This document shows positions 16,364 through 25,915 of a stretch of 64,000 nt of DNA, piece by piece (positions within the stretch are counted from its first letter, which is position 1; every line of letters begins with the position of its first letter). Under the pieces are notes generated by a model. That model saw only the letters and a list, made by a program, of their open reading frames with translations. It was not told where the DNA came from and ran no database searches. The stretch is from Arthrobacter sp. fls2-241-R2A-200 (GTDB lineage: Bacteria; Actinomycetota; Actinomycetes; Actinomycetales; Micrococcaceae), in the NCBI RefSeq assembly GCF_030209745.1, contig NZ_JARVRJ010000005.1:1-64000 (forward strand). The letters are read 5' to 3'. The translations under genes and the position numbers were made by a program.

Positions 16364-19348
16364 TCAGGCCACGGTTGAGTAGGCGACGACGCCCCTCCGC
16401 ACCAGGTCAATGGATTCACGGCATATCCGCGCCACACGAGGATCCAGTTGGGGAATCTTGGCGAGCTGGTCCAGCAGGTCAACCACCTGTTTGGCCCAGC
16501 GCACAAAGTCACCGGCAGCAAGGTCGGTGCCGTGGAGGACATCCTGCAGATGCCGGCCCCTGGCCCACCTGTACATGGGCCACATCAGCCCGAGTTCCGG
16601 TTCACCCGTGAGGGGAAGCCGGTAGTGTTCCTCAGTGTCCTCCAGCTGTGACCATTCCCGGACCACGATGTCCACCGCTGATTCCAAAGCAACGGAAGGC
16701 ATCCTGGGGCGGAGTCCGCGGTCTTCGCGCTTGGCCTGATACACCAACGTCGTGGCAAAAGAGGCAAGCTCCGCAGCATCGAGATCGTTGAGTGCCCCTT
16801 GCCTGACAGACTGTGAGATCAGAAGGTCCTTTTCGCCGTAGATGCGGCGAAGCCGTTGGCCGTGGTCGCTGATGGTGACGCGTCCGGCGTCGTTCGTTTC
16901 CAAGTAGCCGTATGCAGACAGGACGTCGCAGACCCGGTCGAAAGTCTTGGCGATAGTGTTGGTTCTGCCCTGGATCTGCCGAACCAGGCCGTCCGTTTCT
17001 TTCCGGAGTTTCCACCAACGTTCGGACCACCGTGCATGGTCCTCGCGCTCACTGCATCCATGGCATGGGTGCGCCCTGAGTGCGCGCCTGAGATCGGCAA
17101 TGTGCTGCTCCTGGTCCGGAAGCCTTGCGCCCAACCCAAAGTCCTCATGCCTGCTGTTCCGGGGACTCTGCGGAGCGTCCTCGCTGATGGCGTGCCGCAT
17201 CGCCGCTGCGAGGTCCCGGCGCGACTTGGGGACCTTGGCGTTGAACGCTTTGGGGATCCTGATCCTCGTGACGGGAGAGACAGGTCCGTCAAGGTCATGC
17301 ACACCGATCCGGCGAAGCTGGTTATCGGAGGTCAGAACCGACGGCCGGGGCTCGCGGGCGTTCGGATCGACGTCGAGGATCAGCGCGTGGCCAGCCAACC
17401 GCCCGCTGTAGATCGTGATCACGTCTCCCGGAATGAGCCGCGTCAAGGAGTCGGCCACCCTGGACTTGCGGGCCCGGTGATGGTCACGGGCCGCAAAGTT
17501 CTCGGCGTCGCTGAGCTCGCGACGAAGCTTGGCGTACTCCGTGAAGTCGCCCAGGTGGCATTGCATCGACTTTGCGTAGCCGGCCAGTGACTCCTCGCGG
17601 CCACGGACCTGCCTGGCCAGGCCCACCACGGAGCGGTCCGCTTGGAACTGGGCAAAGGAGGATTCCAGGATCTCACGCGCCCGAGTCCTGCCGAACTGGG
17701 CAATCAGGTTGATGCTCATGTTGTACGTGGGCCGGAAACTCGAATTGAGGGGGTAGGTGCGCCTTGAGGCGAGGCCCGCAACTGCTGCCGGGTCCGTTCC
17801 CGGTTGCCACAGAACCACGGCGTGGCCTTCGACGTCGATGCCGCGCCGGCCGGCGCGTCCGGTGAGCTGGGTGTACTCCCCCGCGGTGATGTTAACGTGC
17901 GCTTCGCCGTTGAACTTTTCCAACTTTTCCAACACCACGCAGCGGGCGGGCATGTTGACGCCGAGGGCCAGTGTTTCCGTTGCGAAGACCGCCTTGACCA
18001 GGCCATCCGCGAAGAGCTTTTCCACCACCTCTTTGAAGGTGGGAAGCATGCCGGCATGGTGTGCAGCGAAGCCGCGGAGCAAGCCGTCGCGCCAGCCCCA
18101 GAAGCCCAGGACATCGAGGTCGTCCGCCGGAATTTCATGGCTTGCCTCATCTACCCGCTGGGCAATGATCTGCTGCTCCTGCTCGGTGGTCAGCCACAAG
18201 CCCGAAGCAGCACACTGTGCCACCGCGGCGTCGCAGCCTGCCCGGGAAAAAATGAAGGTGATCGCTGGCAACAGGTCCTGGCGGCGGAGGCTCTCGATGA
18301 CCTGGGGGCGGCTTGCCTTCCTGACCGGGCTGCGCTGTTCGGTTTGCTGCCGCTCGTCACGGTAGCGGTCTTGGCGGCGCCTGCTACGGCTCCCGTGGCT
18401 GTAGCGCGCGCCCATGTTCATCCGGCTTTCCGAACGCGCCATTGCCAACAGGTCCGGATTCACCTCAAACTCAGGCCCGGTCACTGCTTGGCGCACGGCA
18501 GCAGCTGCGGCACTCTTGGCCGACGTCTTATGCTTGCGGCGAGCCGCAACCGGTTCTTCGCCGATTTCATCGCTCTCCGAGAGACCGGGAACGTCATCGC
18601 CAGCCGCGGACGCGGCCACGCTGCCAGGAGCGATGGCATCGAAGGTGACATCACCGGCAAAAAGGTCGACGATCTCCCGACCAACCATGACGTGTTGCCA
18701 GAGCGGCACAGGGCGGTGCTCGGAGACGATCACATCGGTATCACCACGGACGGTGTCCAGCCAAGCACCGAATTCCTCTGCGTTGGACACCGTTGCACTC
18801 AGGGAGGCAACCTGGACCTCGCTGGGCAGGTGGATGATCACTTCTTCCCAGACGGCGCCACGGAATCGATCGGCCAAGTAATGGACTTCGTCCATGACCA
18901 CAAAGCCGAGGTCACCGAGAGTCTCGGAGTCCGCATACAACATATTGCGAAGCACCTCGGTGGTCATCACGACCACCGGGGCATCACCGTTGATGCTGGT
19001 ATCACCGGTCAGCAACCCTACGTTCGCTTGCCCGTATTTTGCCGCCAACTCGGCAAATTTCTGGTTACTCAAGGCTTTGATCGGGGTGGTGTAGAAAGCT
19101 TTCAACCCGCGTTGGAGCGCGAGGAAAATGGCGAACTCTCCAACTATTGTCTTTCCGGCGCCGGTCGGAGCTGCAACGAGGACGCCCCGGCCTTCCTGCA
19201 ACGAGCGGCAGGCTTCACGTTGGAAGTCGTCCAGGGCGAAGTCCAGTGACCGGGCAAATGCACCTAAGTACGTCTTGGCCTCAGCTGCCCTGGTGGCTGC
19301 AGCCTGGTAACGGTCTGCTGGAGATGACGACCCGAAAGTAGAGGACAT
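16364..19348 (-). CDS. helY: DEAD/DEAH-box helicase, HelY/Mtr4-Ski2 type
   Basis: 994 aa. The helicase core has Walker A APTGAGKT (about 60-67), DEVHYLAD as motif II, SATVSN as motif III and QLTGRAGRRGID as motif VI. A charged insert with RRRQDRYRDERQQ lies between the two RecA-like lobes. The C-terminal half carries the DSHCT-type domain of Ski2-like RNA helicases. In actinobacteria this gene (helY) typically lies beside tatAC and pafBC as here; a role in RNA metabolism is presumed. A -10 box TAGGCT lies six bases before the ATG, so the transcript is probably leaderless. Confidence 0.92.
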   Translation of the reverse strand: MSSTFGSSSPADRYQAAATRAAEAKTYLGAFARSLDFALDDFQREACRSLQEGRGVLVAAPTGAGKTIVGEFAIFLALQRGLKAFYTTPIKALSNQKFAELAAKYGQANVGLLTGDTSINGDAPVVVMTTEVLRNMLYADSETLGDLGFVVMDEVHYLADRFRGAVWEEVIIHLPSEVQVASLSATVSNAEEFGAWLDTVRGDTDVIVSEHRPVPLWQHVMVGREIVDLFAGDVTFDAIAPGSVAASAAGDDVPGLSESDEIGEEPVAARRKHKTSAKSAAAAAVRQAVTGPEFEVNPDLLAMARSESRMNMGARYSHGSRSRRRQDRYRDERQQTEQRSPVRKASRPQVIESLRRQDLLPAITFIFSRAGCDAAVAQCAASGLWLTTEQEQQIIAQRVDEASHEIPADDLDVLGFWGWRDGLLRGFAAHHAGMLPTFKEVVEKLFADGLVKAVFATETLALGVNMPARCVVLEKLEKFNGEAHVNITAGEYTQLTGRAGRRGIDVEGHAVVLWQPGTDPAAVAGLASRRTYPLNSSFRPTYNMSINLIAQFGRTRAREILESSFAQFQADRSVVGLARQVRGREESLAGYAKSMQCHLGDFTEYAKLRRELSDAENFAARDHHRARKSRVADSLTRLIPGDVITIYSGRLAGHALILDVDPNAREPRPSVLTSDNQLRRIGVHDLDGPVSPVTRIRIPKAFNAKVPKSRRDLAAAMRHAISEDAPQSPRNSRHEDFGLGARLPDQEQHIADLRRALRAHPCHGCSEREDHARWSERWWKLRKETDGLVRQIQGRTNTIAKTFDRVCDVLSAYGYLETNDAGRVTISDHGQRLRRIYGEKDLLISQSVRQGALNDLDAAELASFATTLVYQAKREDRGLRPRMPSVALESAVDIVVREWSQLEDTEEHYRLPLTGEPELGLMWPMYRWARGRHLQDVLHGTDLAAGDFVRWAKQVVDLLDQLAKIPQLDPRVARICRESIDLVRRGVVAYSTVA

Positions 19349-19354
19349 ACATCC

Positions 19355-19360
19355 AGCCTA
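19355..19360 (-). promoter_or_regulatory. leaderless -10 box of helY
   Basis: On the minus strand TAGGCT ends six bases before the ATG at 19348. No ribosome binding site is present. Confidence 0.5.
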
Positions 19361-19372
19361 GTGGCCGGAGGT

Positions 19373-20209
19373 CTAGAGATTCTCCAGTTCCGCAGCGGGC
19401 GTTGCGATATCCGCCGTGGCCTCGGTCTCAGCCTCACGCCTGATCATCCGACGCTCACGACGCCGGTCATTCCACAGGCACACGCCAACTGCAGCGAAAA
19501 ACAGCACGAGCATGGGAGAAGCAAGGTAAAACATGCTCATGGCGTCCGCTCCGGGAGCCGCCATGGCCGCGAACAAACAGACCAGGAAGATGGTGATACG
19601 CCAACTCTTCACGAGTTGCTTGCCCTTGATGATTCCGGCAAGGTTGAGCCCCACCAAAACCACCGGCACGAGGAAAGCGATGCCAAAGGCCAGCAGTAGC
19701 CTCAGGACAAAGGACAGGTAAACGTCCGCGCTGATGAAGTTCGATCCGCCGGCGGGTGTGAAGTCGGTCAGTACCCGGACGGCGTTCGGGAGCACGAGCC
19801 ACGCCAACAGCACGCCGCCAACGAACAATGGCACCGCTGCCGCCACAAAGGACAGCGCCATGCGGCGCTCTTTCTTGTGGAGCCCGGGCACGATGAAGGC
19901 CCAGAGTTGGTAGATCCAGACAGGACTGGAAAGGATAAGCCCCAGGAAGACCGAAACCTGGACCATGAGATCGAAGGAACTAGCGACGCCGTCGAAGTTC
20001 AGCGTGGCCGCGCGCCCTTCTTTGTGGTTCAGGTCCGTGATCGGTTTGATCAACGCCGTCAGCAAGGGCTGGTAGACAATGAACCCCACGACGGTCCCGA
20101 GGACAACGCCAATGGCAGCCTTGAAGAGCCGGTTCCTGAGCTCCTTGAGGTGGTCAAGCAAGCCCATCCGGGCTTCGGGGTTGGCCTTGCGCCCCTTCGT
20201 TTCTACCAC
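19373..20209 (-). CDS. tatC: Sec-independent translocase TatC
   Basis: 278 aa, six predicted membrane segments. TatC recognises twin-arginine signal peptides and forms the core of the Tat translocon. The conserved N-terminal MGLLDHLKELRNRL and the loop ALSFVAAAVPLF with FTPAGG are visible. The start is GTG at 20209 with AAAGAGAA upstream. Six bases separate it from tatA, so the two are one operon. The C-terminal tail is charged and alanine-rich. Confidence 0.95.
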   Translation of the reverse strand: MVETKGRKANPEARMGLLDHLKELRNRLFKAAIGVVLGTVVGFIVYQPLLTALIKPITDLNHKEGRAATLNFDGVASSFDLMVQVSVFLGLILSSPVWIYQLWAFIVPGLHKKERRMALSFVAAAVPLFVGGVLLAWLVLPNAVRVLTDFTPAGGSNFISADVYLSFVLRLLLAFGIAFLVPVVLVGLNLAGIIKGKQLVKSWRITIFLVCLFAAMAAPGADAMSMFYLASPMLVLFFAAVGVCLWNDRRRERRMIRREAETEATADIATPAAELENL

Positions 20210-20215
20210 TTCTCT

Positions 20216-20485
20216 TTAGACGCGGGTGGCGGGCGGAACGTCGGTCTCGCCCTTGCTGCTGGTCTTGACGTCAGGGTGGCCGACGACGGTGCCTTCTACG
20301 GCGTCAGTCGATTCCGGGGCGTCCTTCTTCTCCGAGGAGCCGTCCTTTTTCATTTCACGGACTTCGGATTTGAAGATACGCATCGACTGACCGATGCTGC
20401 GTGCCATCGAGGGCAATTTTGGCGCAGCGAAAAGCAACAGCGCCAAAACGATGATGATGATGAGATGCCAGCCTTCGAGCCTCAT
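20216..20485 (-). CDS. tatA: twin-arginine translocase subunit TatA
   Basis: 89 aa. One N-terminal membrane helix (residues about 5-22), a hinge LFAAPKLPSMARSIGQS, an amphipathic helix and a charged tail: the TatA layout. The usual FG pair at the hinge is FA here. It polymerises into the Tat pore driven by TatC. GGAAAGG lies upstream of the ATG. Confidence 0.93.
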   Translation of the reverse strand: MRLEGWHLIIIIVLALLLFAAPKLPSMARSIGQSMRIFKSEVREMKKDGSSEKKDAPESTDAVEGTVVGHPDVKTSSKGETDVPPATRV

Positions 20486-20521
20486 GTGGGGAGGTCCTTT
20501 CCTTTTGGGTACATCCTACGT

Positions 20522-20881
20522 CTAACTGAATTCGATGTCGTGCAGGGATTGTGGCTGACCCCGCTCGGCCTTGCGCTGGATGCGCTTCCGGCGTCGAACT
20601 TCCTGGCGGGCGGCTTTGGCCGTCACGTAATCATGACGCATCTGCTCGGGGGAGGCAAAAACCGCAGAGCCCTGTTCGGGGCGCTCATTCGGCGCATCGT
20701 GAGCCTCGATGTCGGGGTCAGTGCGGGCGGCCGGCAAGGAACTGAACTTCTTGCCCGCCTCCCCCAACTCCCGGACGGTAGACATCATCTTCCGGTACAG
20801 GCGATATCCCAGCGTCACGTGAAGGAGCAGGGAAAGGGCTATGAGCGCGATCCATAACAGGATCCAGAACCACCAAGGCAT
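20522..20881 (-). CDS. small membrane-anchored hypothetical protein
   Basis: 119 aa. A single hydrophobic N-terminal segment (about 3-26) is followed by a basic, glutamine- and arginine-rich cytoplasmic tail with RRRKRIQRKAERG. No known domain recognised. It is conserved in position between pafBC and tatA in related actinobacteria as far as I recall. A -10 box TAGACT lies six bases before the ATG; its first three bases are the pafBC stop codon. Confidence 0.75.
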   Translation of the reverse strand: MPWWFWILLWIALIALSLLLHVTLGYRLYRKMMSTVRELGEAGKKFSSLPAARTDPDIEAHDAPNERPEQGSAVFASPEQMRHDYVTAKAARQEVRRRKRIQRKAERGQPQSLHDIEFS

Positions 20882-20887
20882 CTGAGT

Positions 20888-20893
20888 AGTCTA
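20888..20893 (-). promoter_or_regulatory. leaderless -10 box overlapping the pafBC stop
   Basis: Minus-strand TAGACT ends six bases before the ATG at 20881. The TAG is the stop codon of pafBC, so termination of one gene and initiation of transcription of the next share bases. Confidence 0.45.
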
Positions 20894-22912
20894 GCCAGCC
20901 ACGCTGCCGGCCGCCGACTCGTACTGCGCAAGGGACGCCTTGAGCCACGTTCCGGTCTCGGTATGAACTGCTTCCGGGGCCAGCACCCTGGCCGCGCCGC
21001 CGTGCTGGGAGATGAACATCGGCACCCAACCGGCGTTGCCGAAGCGGACTTCGGCGAGCAGTCCGCCGTCGGGACGCTGCGCGGTGCGTTCGGCGTAATA
21101 GTCATCGGCCAGCCCGGCACCTTGCCGCGTCAGTTCGAGTGTCACCAGCACGTCGTCGTCACTTGGCGTGAACAGCCGCGCCGGAAAATCCTGCCCGGTG
21201 CTCGCCGTGTGGGAAGCTGCCCGGCCATTGGCCGCGAGGCTTTCCACCCGGTCCAGCCGAAAGTTCCGGATTCCGGCGGCGCTGTGGCAATAGGCCTCGA
21301 AATACCAGGTGTTGTCCAGCGAATACAGGCGAAGCGGATCGACGTCGCGCTCGGTGATCTCGTCCTTTTGGAGTGACAAATAGCGGAGATGCAGTTGCTG
21401 GCCGTCCCTGATGGCCTGGGTAATAGTGGCGAAGGACTGCGATTGTTCGGGGGCAACCGACTGCCCTGAGACCGAACCAGCGAGGCGTCCGGCCGTCCCC
21501 GCAGCGCCCGTCAACTTGATGGTGACGGACTCCAAGGCACTTCCCGGTTGGTCTTCGGGCATGCCGGCCAACTGCGGCAAGTCCCCCAGCATGGCCAAAC
21601 CCGTGAGGAGCGCGGCAGCCTCGTCCTCGCTGAACTTGACCGGCCTGTTCAGGTCCAGGTGCTCGGAGATATAGACGTGGTCGTCTTCCCACTGGATATC
21701 GAGCAGGTCATCCGGGTAACCGCCCGGCAGCCCCGAACAAATGAGGATTTTCAGGTCGTCGATGAGCTGCCTGCGGCTGATACCGAACCGGTCGGCAACC
21801 TCCTGGATGTGCAGGCCCTGATGGTGGACCAGGAACGGAACCAGCTGCAACATCCTGGCGAGCTGGTCCTCGGACGTGCGCTTCCGGGCCCTCGGTGCCC
21901 GGCCGGCGTCGGGGAACGTGGGTGCGACGGCGGGGCTGGTGTGGAAGTCCAAGGCGGCCTGGAGGCGGCGGACGACGGCGGCACGCAAGTCCGCCGGTTC
22001 CTGGACGAGGACACGGGGACCGTAGGAGGCAAGCTCCTCCGCGAGCTGCTCCGGATCACGGAACTCGACCACGACGCGGTCTCGGGCTGGACTGCCCGTG
22101 GCTGGTTCTTGCGCGGTCACGGCCCGCCTGCGCAGCGCAAGCAACCTGCCTAGGTCCACTTCCAACGTGGCTTGGCGCAACGGGAGTTCGTTGAGTTCAT
22201 CGAGTTCAGCCCGGGCGTTGAATCCCGCCGGAGGTTCGCATGAGCTTCCCGGCACGGCTGTGACGGCGGTGGTCATGCGTGAGAGCCTGAAGAACCTCTT
22301 GGCTCCCCTGGCCCGGTCCCAACCGACCAGATACCACTGACCAAAGCGGCTGCCCAAACCCCAGGGTTCGACTTCCCGCTGCTCCTCCCGGCCCGTGCTG
22401 CCGGCCAGGTAACCGAAGCGGACGGTATGCCGACCATGCATGGCCGCAACGACGTCGTCGAACGCCTGCCCGGCGGGTTTAATTCTGGGCTGGACTCCCG
22501 CCGGGAGGTCGACGTCGGTGAACCCGCCTGCCGCCTGGAGCTTACGGACGGCACTGGCAGCTGCTGTGCCGAGAGCCGCCCGCTCCCATAGCTGGGCCGC
22601 TAGCAGCAACACTGTTGACTCGGCCGGGGTGAGGACCACCTCGGGGAGCCTGTTGGAGTCCTTGCCAATCCGATACCGGGTGGTTCCGGGGTCGTCGTTA
22701 CCAAAGCTGCTGCGGTCAACGATCGTTTCAATTTCGAAACCGAACTGTTTCAGGTCAACCTTGTCACGCTCGAACATCCGCCCGAAAGCGACGTCGTTCT
22801 CGGCAGAGTCTTTGTAGACCTTCTCCCTGAGAACGGCGCGCGGGAGTCCTACCTTGGTGTTGAGCAAAGCCAAGAGGAGGTTCAGGAGGCGTTCAGTGCG
22901 GGATGCAGACAC
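20891..22912 (-). CDS. pafBC: PafBC, fused WYL-domain DNA-damage regulator
   Basis: 673 aa, two complete PafB/PafC-like halves in one chain: each has a winged-helix HTH (about 3-60 and 335-390), a WYL domain (signature YLVGWDRARGAKR in the first, WYFEAYCHSAAG in the second) and a WCX domain. In mycobacteria PafB and PafC are separate and activate most DNA-damage genes independently of LexA; the Arthrobacter form is naturally fused. The frame opens at 22972, but that lies within a terminator hairpin of the gene upstream. The GTG at 22912 with a TAACGT seven bases before it is the better start. Confidence 0.93.
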   Translation of the reverse strand: MSASRTERLLNLLLALLNTKVGLPRAVLREKVYKDSAENDVAFGRMFERDKVDLKQFGFEIETIVDRSSFGNDDPGTTRYRIGKDSNRLPEVVLTPAESTVLLLAAQLWERAALGTAAASAVRKLQAAGGFTDVDLPAGVQPRIKPAGQAFDDVVAAMHGRHTVRFGYLAGSTGREEQREVEPWGLGSRFGQWYLVGWDRARGAKRFFRLSRMTTAVTAVPGSSCEPPAGFNARAELDELNELPLRQATLEVDLGRLLALRRRAVTAQEPATGSPARDRVVVEFRDPEQLAEELASYGPRVLVQEPADLRAAVVRRLQAALDFHTSPAVAPTFPDAGRAPRARKRTSEDQLARMLQLVPFLVHHQGLHIQEVADRFGISRRQLIDDLKILICSGLPGGYPDDLLDIQWEDDHVYISEHLDLNRPVKFSEDEAAALLTGLAMLGDLPQLAGMPEDQPGSALESVTIKLTGAAGTAGRLAGSVSGQSVAPEQSQSFATITQAIRDGQQLHLRYLSLQKDEITERDVDPLRLYSLDNTWYFEAYCHSAAGIRNFRLDRVESLAANGRAASHTASTGQDFPARLFTPSDDDVLVTLELTRQGAGLADDYYAERTAQRPDGGLLAEVRFGNAGWVPMFISQHGGAARVLAPEAVHTETGTWLKASLAQYESAAGSVAG

Positions 22913-22919
22913 GCTTGCT

Positions 22920-22925
22920 ACGTTA
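22920..22925 (-). promoter_or_regulatory. leaderless -10 box of pafBC
   Basis: Minus-strand TAACGT ends seven bases before the GTG at 22912, with no Shine-Dalgarno. PafBC recognises a motif including a RecA-NDp-type promoter; no such element is evident to me here. Confidence 0.4.
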
Positions 22926-22944
22926 CTAAAGACCGGGCAGAAAG

Positions 22945-22995
22945 CAGCAAGGCGCGTCACCGACCGGTACAAACCGGGGGTGACGCGCCTTGCTG
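22945..22995 (-). terminator. 17-bp hairpin between the FKBP gene and pafBC
   Basis: Perfect 17-base inverted repeat (22945-22961 and 22979-22995) with a 17-base loop, 36 bases after the stop of the FKBP gene. The T-tract is poor (CTTTCTG). It probably separates pafBC transcription from the proteasome block, with the pafBC promoter immediately after it. Confidence 0.7.
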
Positions 22996-23030
22996 AGTGT
23001 TACGCCTTGGGGTCAGTCCGAGGCTCAGCC

Positions 23031-23426
23031 CTAGCGGACAGCGACGAGGTCAACGACGAAAATCAGGGCCTCGTTGGGCTTGATTGCTCCGCCGGCGCCA
23101 CGGGATCCGTACGCGAGTTCGGAAGGAATTTCCAGACGACGGCGGCCGCCGACCTTCATGCCGAGGAGCCCCTGGTCCCATCCCTGGATGACCTGGCCAA
23201 CGCCCACGCGGAAGTCCAAGGGTGCACCGCGGCCCCACGACGCGTCAAACTCTTCGCCGGTGGACCAGGCCACGCCGACGTAGTGGGTGGAAACGGTGTC
23301 TCCTGCCTTTGCCTCGGCACCGGTTCCCTCAATGAGGTCGGTGATGACGAGATCGGTGGGGACGTCGCCTTCGGGGAAGTCGATTTCGGGCTTGGTGCGG
23401 TCGAAGTCACGCTGGCCAAAAGACAT
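23031..23426 (-). CDS. FKBP-type peptidyl-prolyl isomerase, cytoplasmic
   Basis: 131 aa single-domain FKBP. Active-site residues are recognisable in the sequences EEFDASWGRG, VIQGWDQGLLGMKVGGRR and LAYGSRGAGG. It catalyses cis-trans isomerisation of Xaa-Pro bonds during folding. No signal peptide. The start at 23426 has AAGGAGAA upstream; the longer frame to 23468 lacks it. It is transcribed from the same strand as the proteasome block and is followed by a terminator hairpin. Confidence 0.93.
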   Translation of the reverse strand: MSFGQRDFDRTKPEIDFPEGDVPTDLVITDLIEGTGAEAKAGDTVSTHYVGVAWSTGEEFDASWGRGAPLDFRVGVGQVIQGWDQGLLGMKVGGRRRLEIPSELAYGSRGAGGAIKPNEALIFVVDLVAVR

Positions 23427-23510
23427 GGATTCTCCTTGGTGTGAGGGATAAAGAGGTGTCGGGAACAAGCTTAGGGCAGCGCCATGTAGTCCTGGCGCCG
23501 GTACGGTGAC

Positions 23511-24440
23511 TTACTGGATTCCGAGGATGTCCACCACGAAGACCAAATCGCCCTTCGCGTCGCCCTGGCCTGCGGCGCCGTATGCCAAGTCCTGTGGGAT
23601 GACCAAGAGCACGCGGGAGCCTACGGTCTTGCCTTCCAGGCCCTGGGTCCAGCCCTTGATCACACCGGAGAGGGGGAAACTCGCCGTCTGGCCGCGGTCG
23701 AAGCTGGAGTCGAACTTGGTGCCGCCGACGAGGTTGACGCCCACGTAGTTGACAGTGAGTGTGTCGGTCGCCTTGACGGCGGGACCATTGCCCTTGATAA
23801 GGTCCTGGGCAATCAGTTTGGTGGGAGCGGCCACGCCTGTAACGGAGATCTGGGGCACGCCCTTATCGTCATCCTTGACGGTCGGCAGCCCGGCCGGAGG
23901 CGTCACAGTCGTGCCTTCCGGCTTGGAAAGCACGGGGGCTGCATCCTTGGCCGAAACGATTTTGAAGACTACCAACTGGGTGGTTGCAGCTTCGGTGCCG
24001 GAGGCAGTACCGGGAGCGGCGTAGGCCACGTGGGAACCGATCTTGGCGCCAACGATGGCGTTGTAGATGACCGAGTTGCCTGACTTCAGCTGGTCATTGA
24101 GTTGGATGGGCTGCGGACCGTTGGTGTAGGCATCCTCCACAGTCTTACCGTCGCTGCCGTTCACGGCCAAGTAGACGAGCTGGGCGGTTTGCCCGGCCTT
24201 GACGCGAGCCCCGGTACCTTCACTGACCACCTTGATGGTGGGCTCCGTGACGGTGAGCGGCTTGGTGAAGTCGAGGCCCGGGGCCTTGGTGTCGCCGTTG
24301 TCCGTCACCTTGACTGACGCAAGCTTGGAGGTATCACCAGCTGTTTGGCTGGTGGGCTCGGCAGCCGGAGTGCTTCCTCCTCCCCCGCACGCAGTCATGA
24401 GCAACAGGGCCGGAATGAGAATTGCTAAAAGTCGGCGCAC
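23511..24440 (-). CDS. secreted FKBP lipoprotein with two FKBP domains
   Basis: 309 aa from the GTG at 24440. A lipoprotein signal ends in LMTACGG (lipobox, Cys about residue 18), followed by a low-complexity Ser/Thr/Pro linker. The first FKBP-like domain (about 70-170) is divergent and has lost most active-site residues; the second (about 205-308) is canonical with FDSSFDRG, VIKGWTQGLEG and LAYGAAGQG. It probably assists protein folding on the outer face of the membrane. An in-frame extension upstream of the GTG would bury the signal peptide and is rejected. Confidence 0.9.
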   Translation of the reverse strand: MRRLLAILIPALLLMTACGGGGSTPAAEPTSQTAGDTSKLASVKVTDNGDTKAPGLDFTKPLTVTEPTIKVVSEGTGARVKAGQTAQLVYLAVNGSDGKTVEDAYTNGPQPIQLNDQLKSGNSVIYNAIVGAKIGSHVAYAAPGTASGTEAATTQLVVFKIVSAKDAAPVLSKPEGTTVTPPAGLPTVKDDDKGVPQISVTGVAAPTKLIAQDLIKGNGPAVKATDTLTVNYVGVNLVGGTKFDSSFDRGQTASFPLSGVIKGWTQGLEGKTVGSRVLLVIPQDLAYGAAGQGDAKGDLVFVVDILGIQ

Positions 24441-24549
24441 AAAAACACTTTCGTCGGGGCAAGGGAGACTCGGAACGGCGCAGTGCGCATCCAAGCGGCT
24501 TCTCTCTTGGCAAGAGAGCACTACCCAGACTAACCGGTGAAGCTGGGAA

Positions 24550-25914
24550 TCAACCCATAGAGTCCAGGAGGGCGTCCACCCGCTCGTCGACACTGCGGAA
24601 GGGATCCTTGCACAGAATCGTCTGGTGGGCCCGGTCGTTGAGCTTCAGGTGCACCCAGTCCACGGTGTAATCCCGGCCGAGCTCCTGGGCCCTGCGGACA
24701 AAATCGCCGCGCAATTTAGCCCGGGTGCTCTGGGGCGGAGCGTCAACGGCATCCTTGATGTCGGTTTCGGTGACCAGCCGACGGGCAGCTCCCCGGGCCT
24801 GAAGTAGGAAGAAGATACCGCGCTGGCGCGAAATATCGTGATACGTGAGATCGAGTTGGGCGATCCGGGGCGAATCGAGGTTGAGCTGGTGCCGCCTCAT
24901 GTAGCCATCCATGAGTTTCTTCTTGATGGCCCAATCCACCTCGGTGTCGATCGTGCTGGTGTCGCCGCTTTCGATTGCGTCCAGGGTGCGGGTCCACAGG
25001 TCCAGGATGAGGGGCACGTGGCTGTTGTGGGCGCCGTTCGCGGCTACGAACTCCGTCACTTTGCCAAGGTACTCGCGCTGGATATCGAGCGCCGTCAGTT
25101 GCCGCCCATTCGCCAGCCGCACCAGCGCCCGGCCGGTCAGGTCGTGGGAGATCTCCCGAATGCTGCGGATAGGGTTCTCCATCCGCATGTCCCGCATGAT
25201 GACGCCAGCCTCGATCATGCGGAGGATGAGGTCAACCGTTCCGACCTTAAGCAACGCAGAGGTTTCGGACATGTTCGAGTCCCCCACGATCACGTGGAGG
25301 CGGCGATAGAACTCGGCGTCTGCGTGGGGCTCGTCGCGGGTGTTGATGATGGGGCGCGAACGGGTGGTGGCTGAGGACACGCCTTCCCAGATGTGGTCCG
25401 CGCGCTGGGAGAAAGCGAAGGTTGCTCCGTGGGGGGTTTTCAGGACCTTTCCGGCACCGGCAATCAATTGCCGGGTGACAAGGAACGGGATCAGGATCTC
25501 TGCCAGCCGGGAGAATTCTCCGCGGCGGGGTATGAGGTAGTTTTCGTGGCTACCGTAGGAATTGCCTGCAGAGTCGGTGTTGTTCTTGAACAGATAGACG
25601 GTACCGGTGAACCCCTCTGCGGCCAGCCTTGCTTGGGCTTCGTCCACCAGGTCATCAAGAATGAGCTCCCCTGCCCTGTCGTGCGCTATCAGCTGGGCGA
25701 GGTCGTCGCATTCGGCCGTGGCGTACTCGGGATGGGATCCGACGTCCAAGTAGAGGCGCGAGCCGTTGGTCAGGAACACATTCGATGACCTCCCCCAGCT
25801 GACCACTTTTCGGAAAAGGTAGCGGGCTACTTCCTCCGGTGCCAAGGGCCGGGAGTCAGGGCTTGAATACGAGATGCCGAATTCTGTCTCGATGCCGAAT
25901 ATCCGCTTGTCCAT
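24550..25914 (-). CDS. pafA: Pup--protein ligase PafA
   Basis: 454 aa carboxylate-amine ligase that uses ATP to couple the C-terminal glutamate of Pup to lysines of target proteins. The N-terminal [13 protein letters not shown] holds the catalytic metal and aspartate/glutamate residues. Later landmarks are [28 protein letters not shown] and [11 protein letters not shown]. It is paralogous to Dop (also here), but lacks the extra loop. GAGGAGG precedes the ATG. One base separates it from prcA, so it is the last core gene of the operon before the FKBP lipoprotein. Confidence 0.96.
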   Translation of the reverse strand: MDKRIFGIETEFGISYSSPDSRPLAPEEVARYLFRKVVSWGRSSNVFLTNGSRLYLDVGSHPEYATAECDDLAQLIAHDRAGELILDDLVDEAQARLAAEGFTGTVYLFKNNTDSAGNSYGSHENYLIPRRGEFSRLAEILIPFLVTRQLIAGAGKVLKTPHGATFAFSQRADHIWEGVSSATTRSRPIINTRDEPHADAEFYRRLHVIVGDSNMSETSALLKVGTVDLILRMIEAGVIMRDMRMENPIRSIREISHDLTGRALVRLANGRQLTALDIQREYLGKVTEFVAANGAHNSHVPLILDLWTRTLDAIESGDTSTIDTEVDWAIKKKLMDGYMRRHQLNLDSPRIAQLDLTYHDISRQRGIFFLLQARGAARRLVTETDIKDAVDAPPQSTRAKLRGDFVRRAQELGRDYTVDWVHLKLNDRAHQTILCKDPFRSVDERVDALLDSMG

Positions 25915-25915
25915 A

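Noticed and set aside
17804..19249. 481-codon open frame on the plus strand
   Set aside because: It lies wholly antisense to helY and shows no recognisable motif or initiation signal.
22913..22972. Longer N-terminus of PafBC
   Set aside because: It falls within the terminator hairpin of the upstream FKBP gene.
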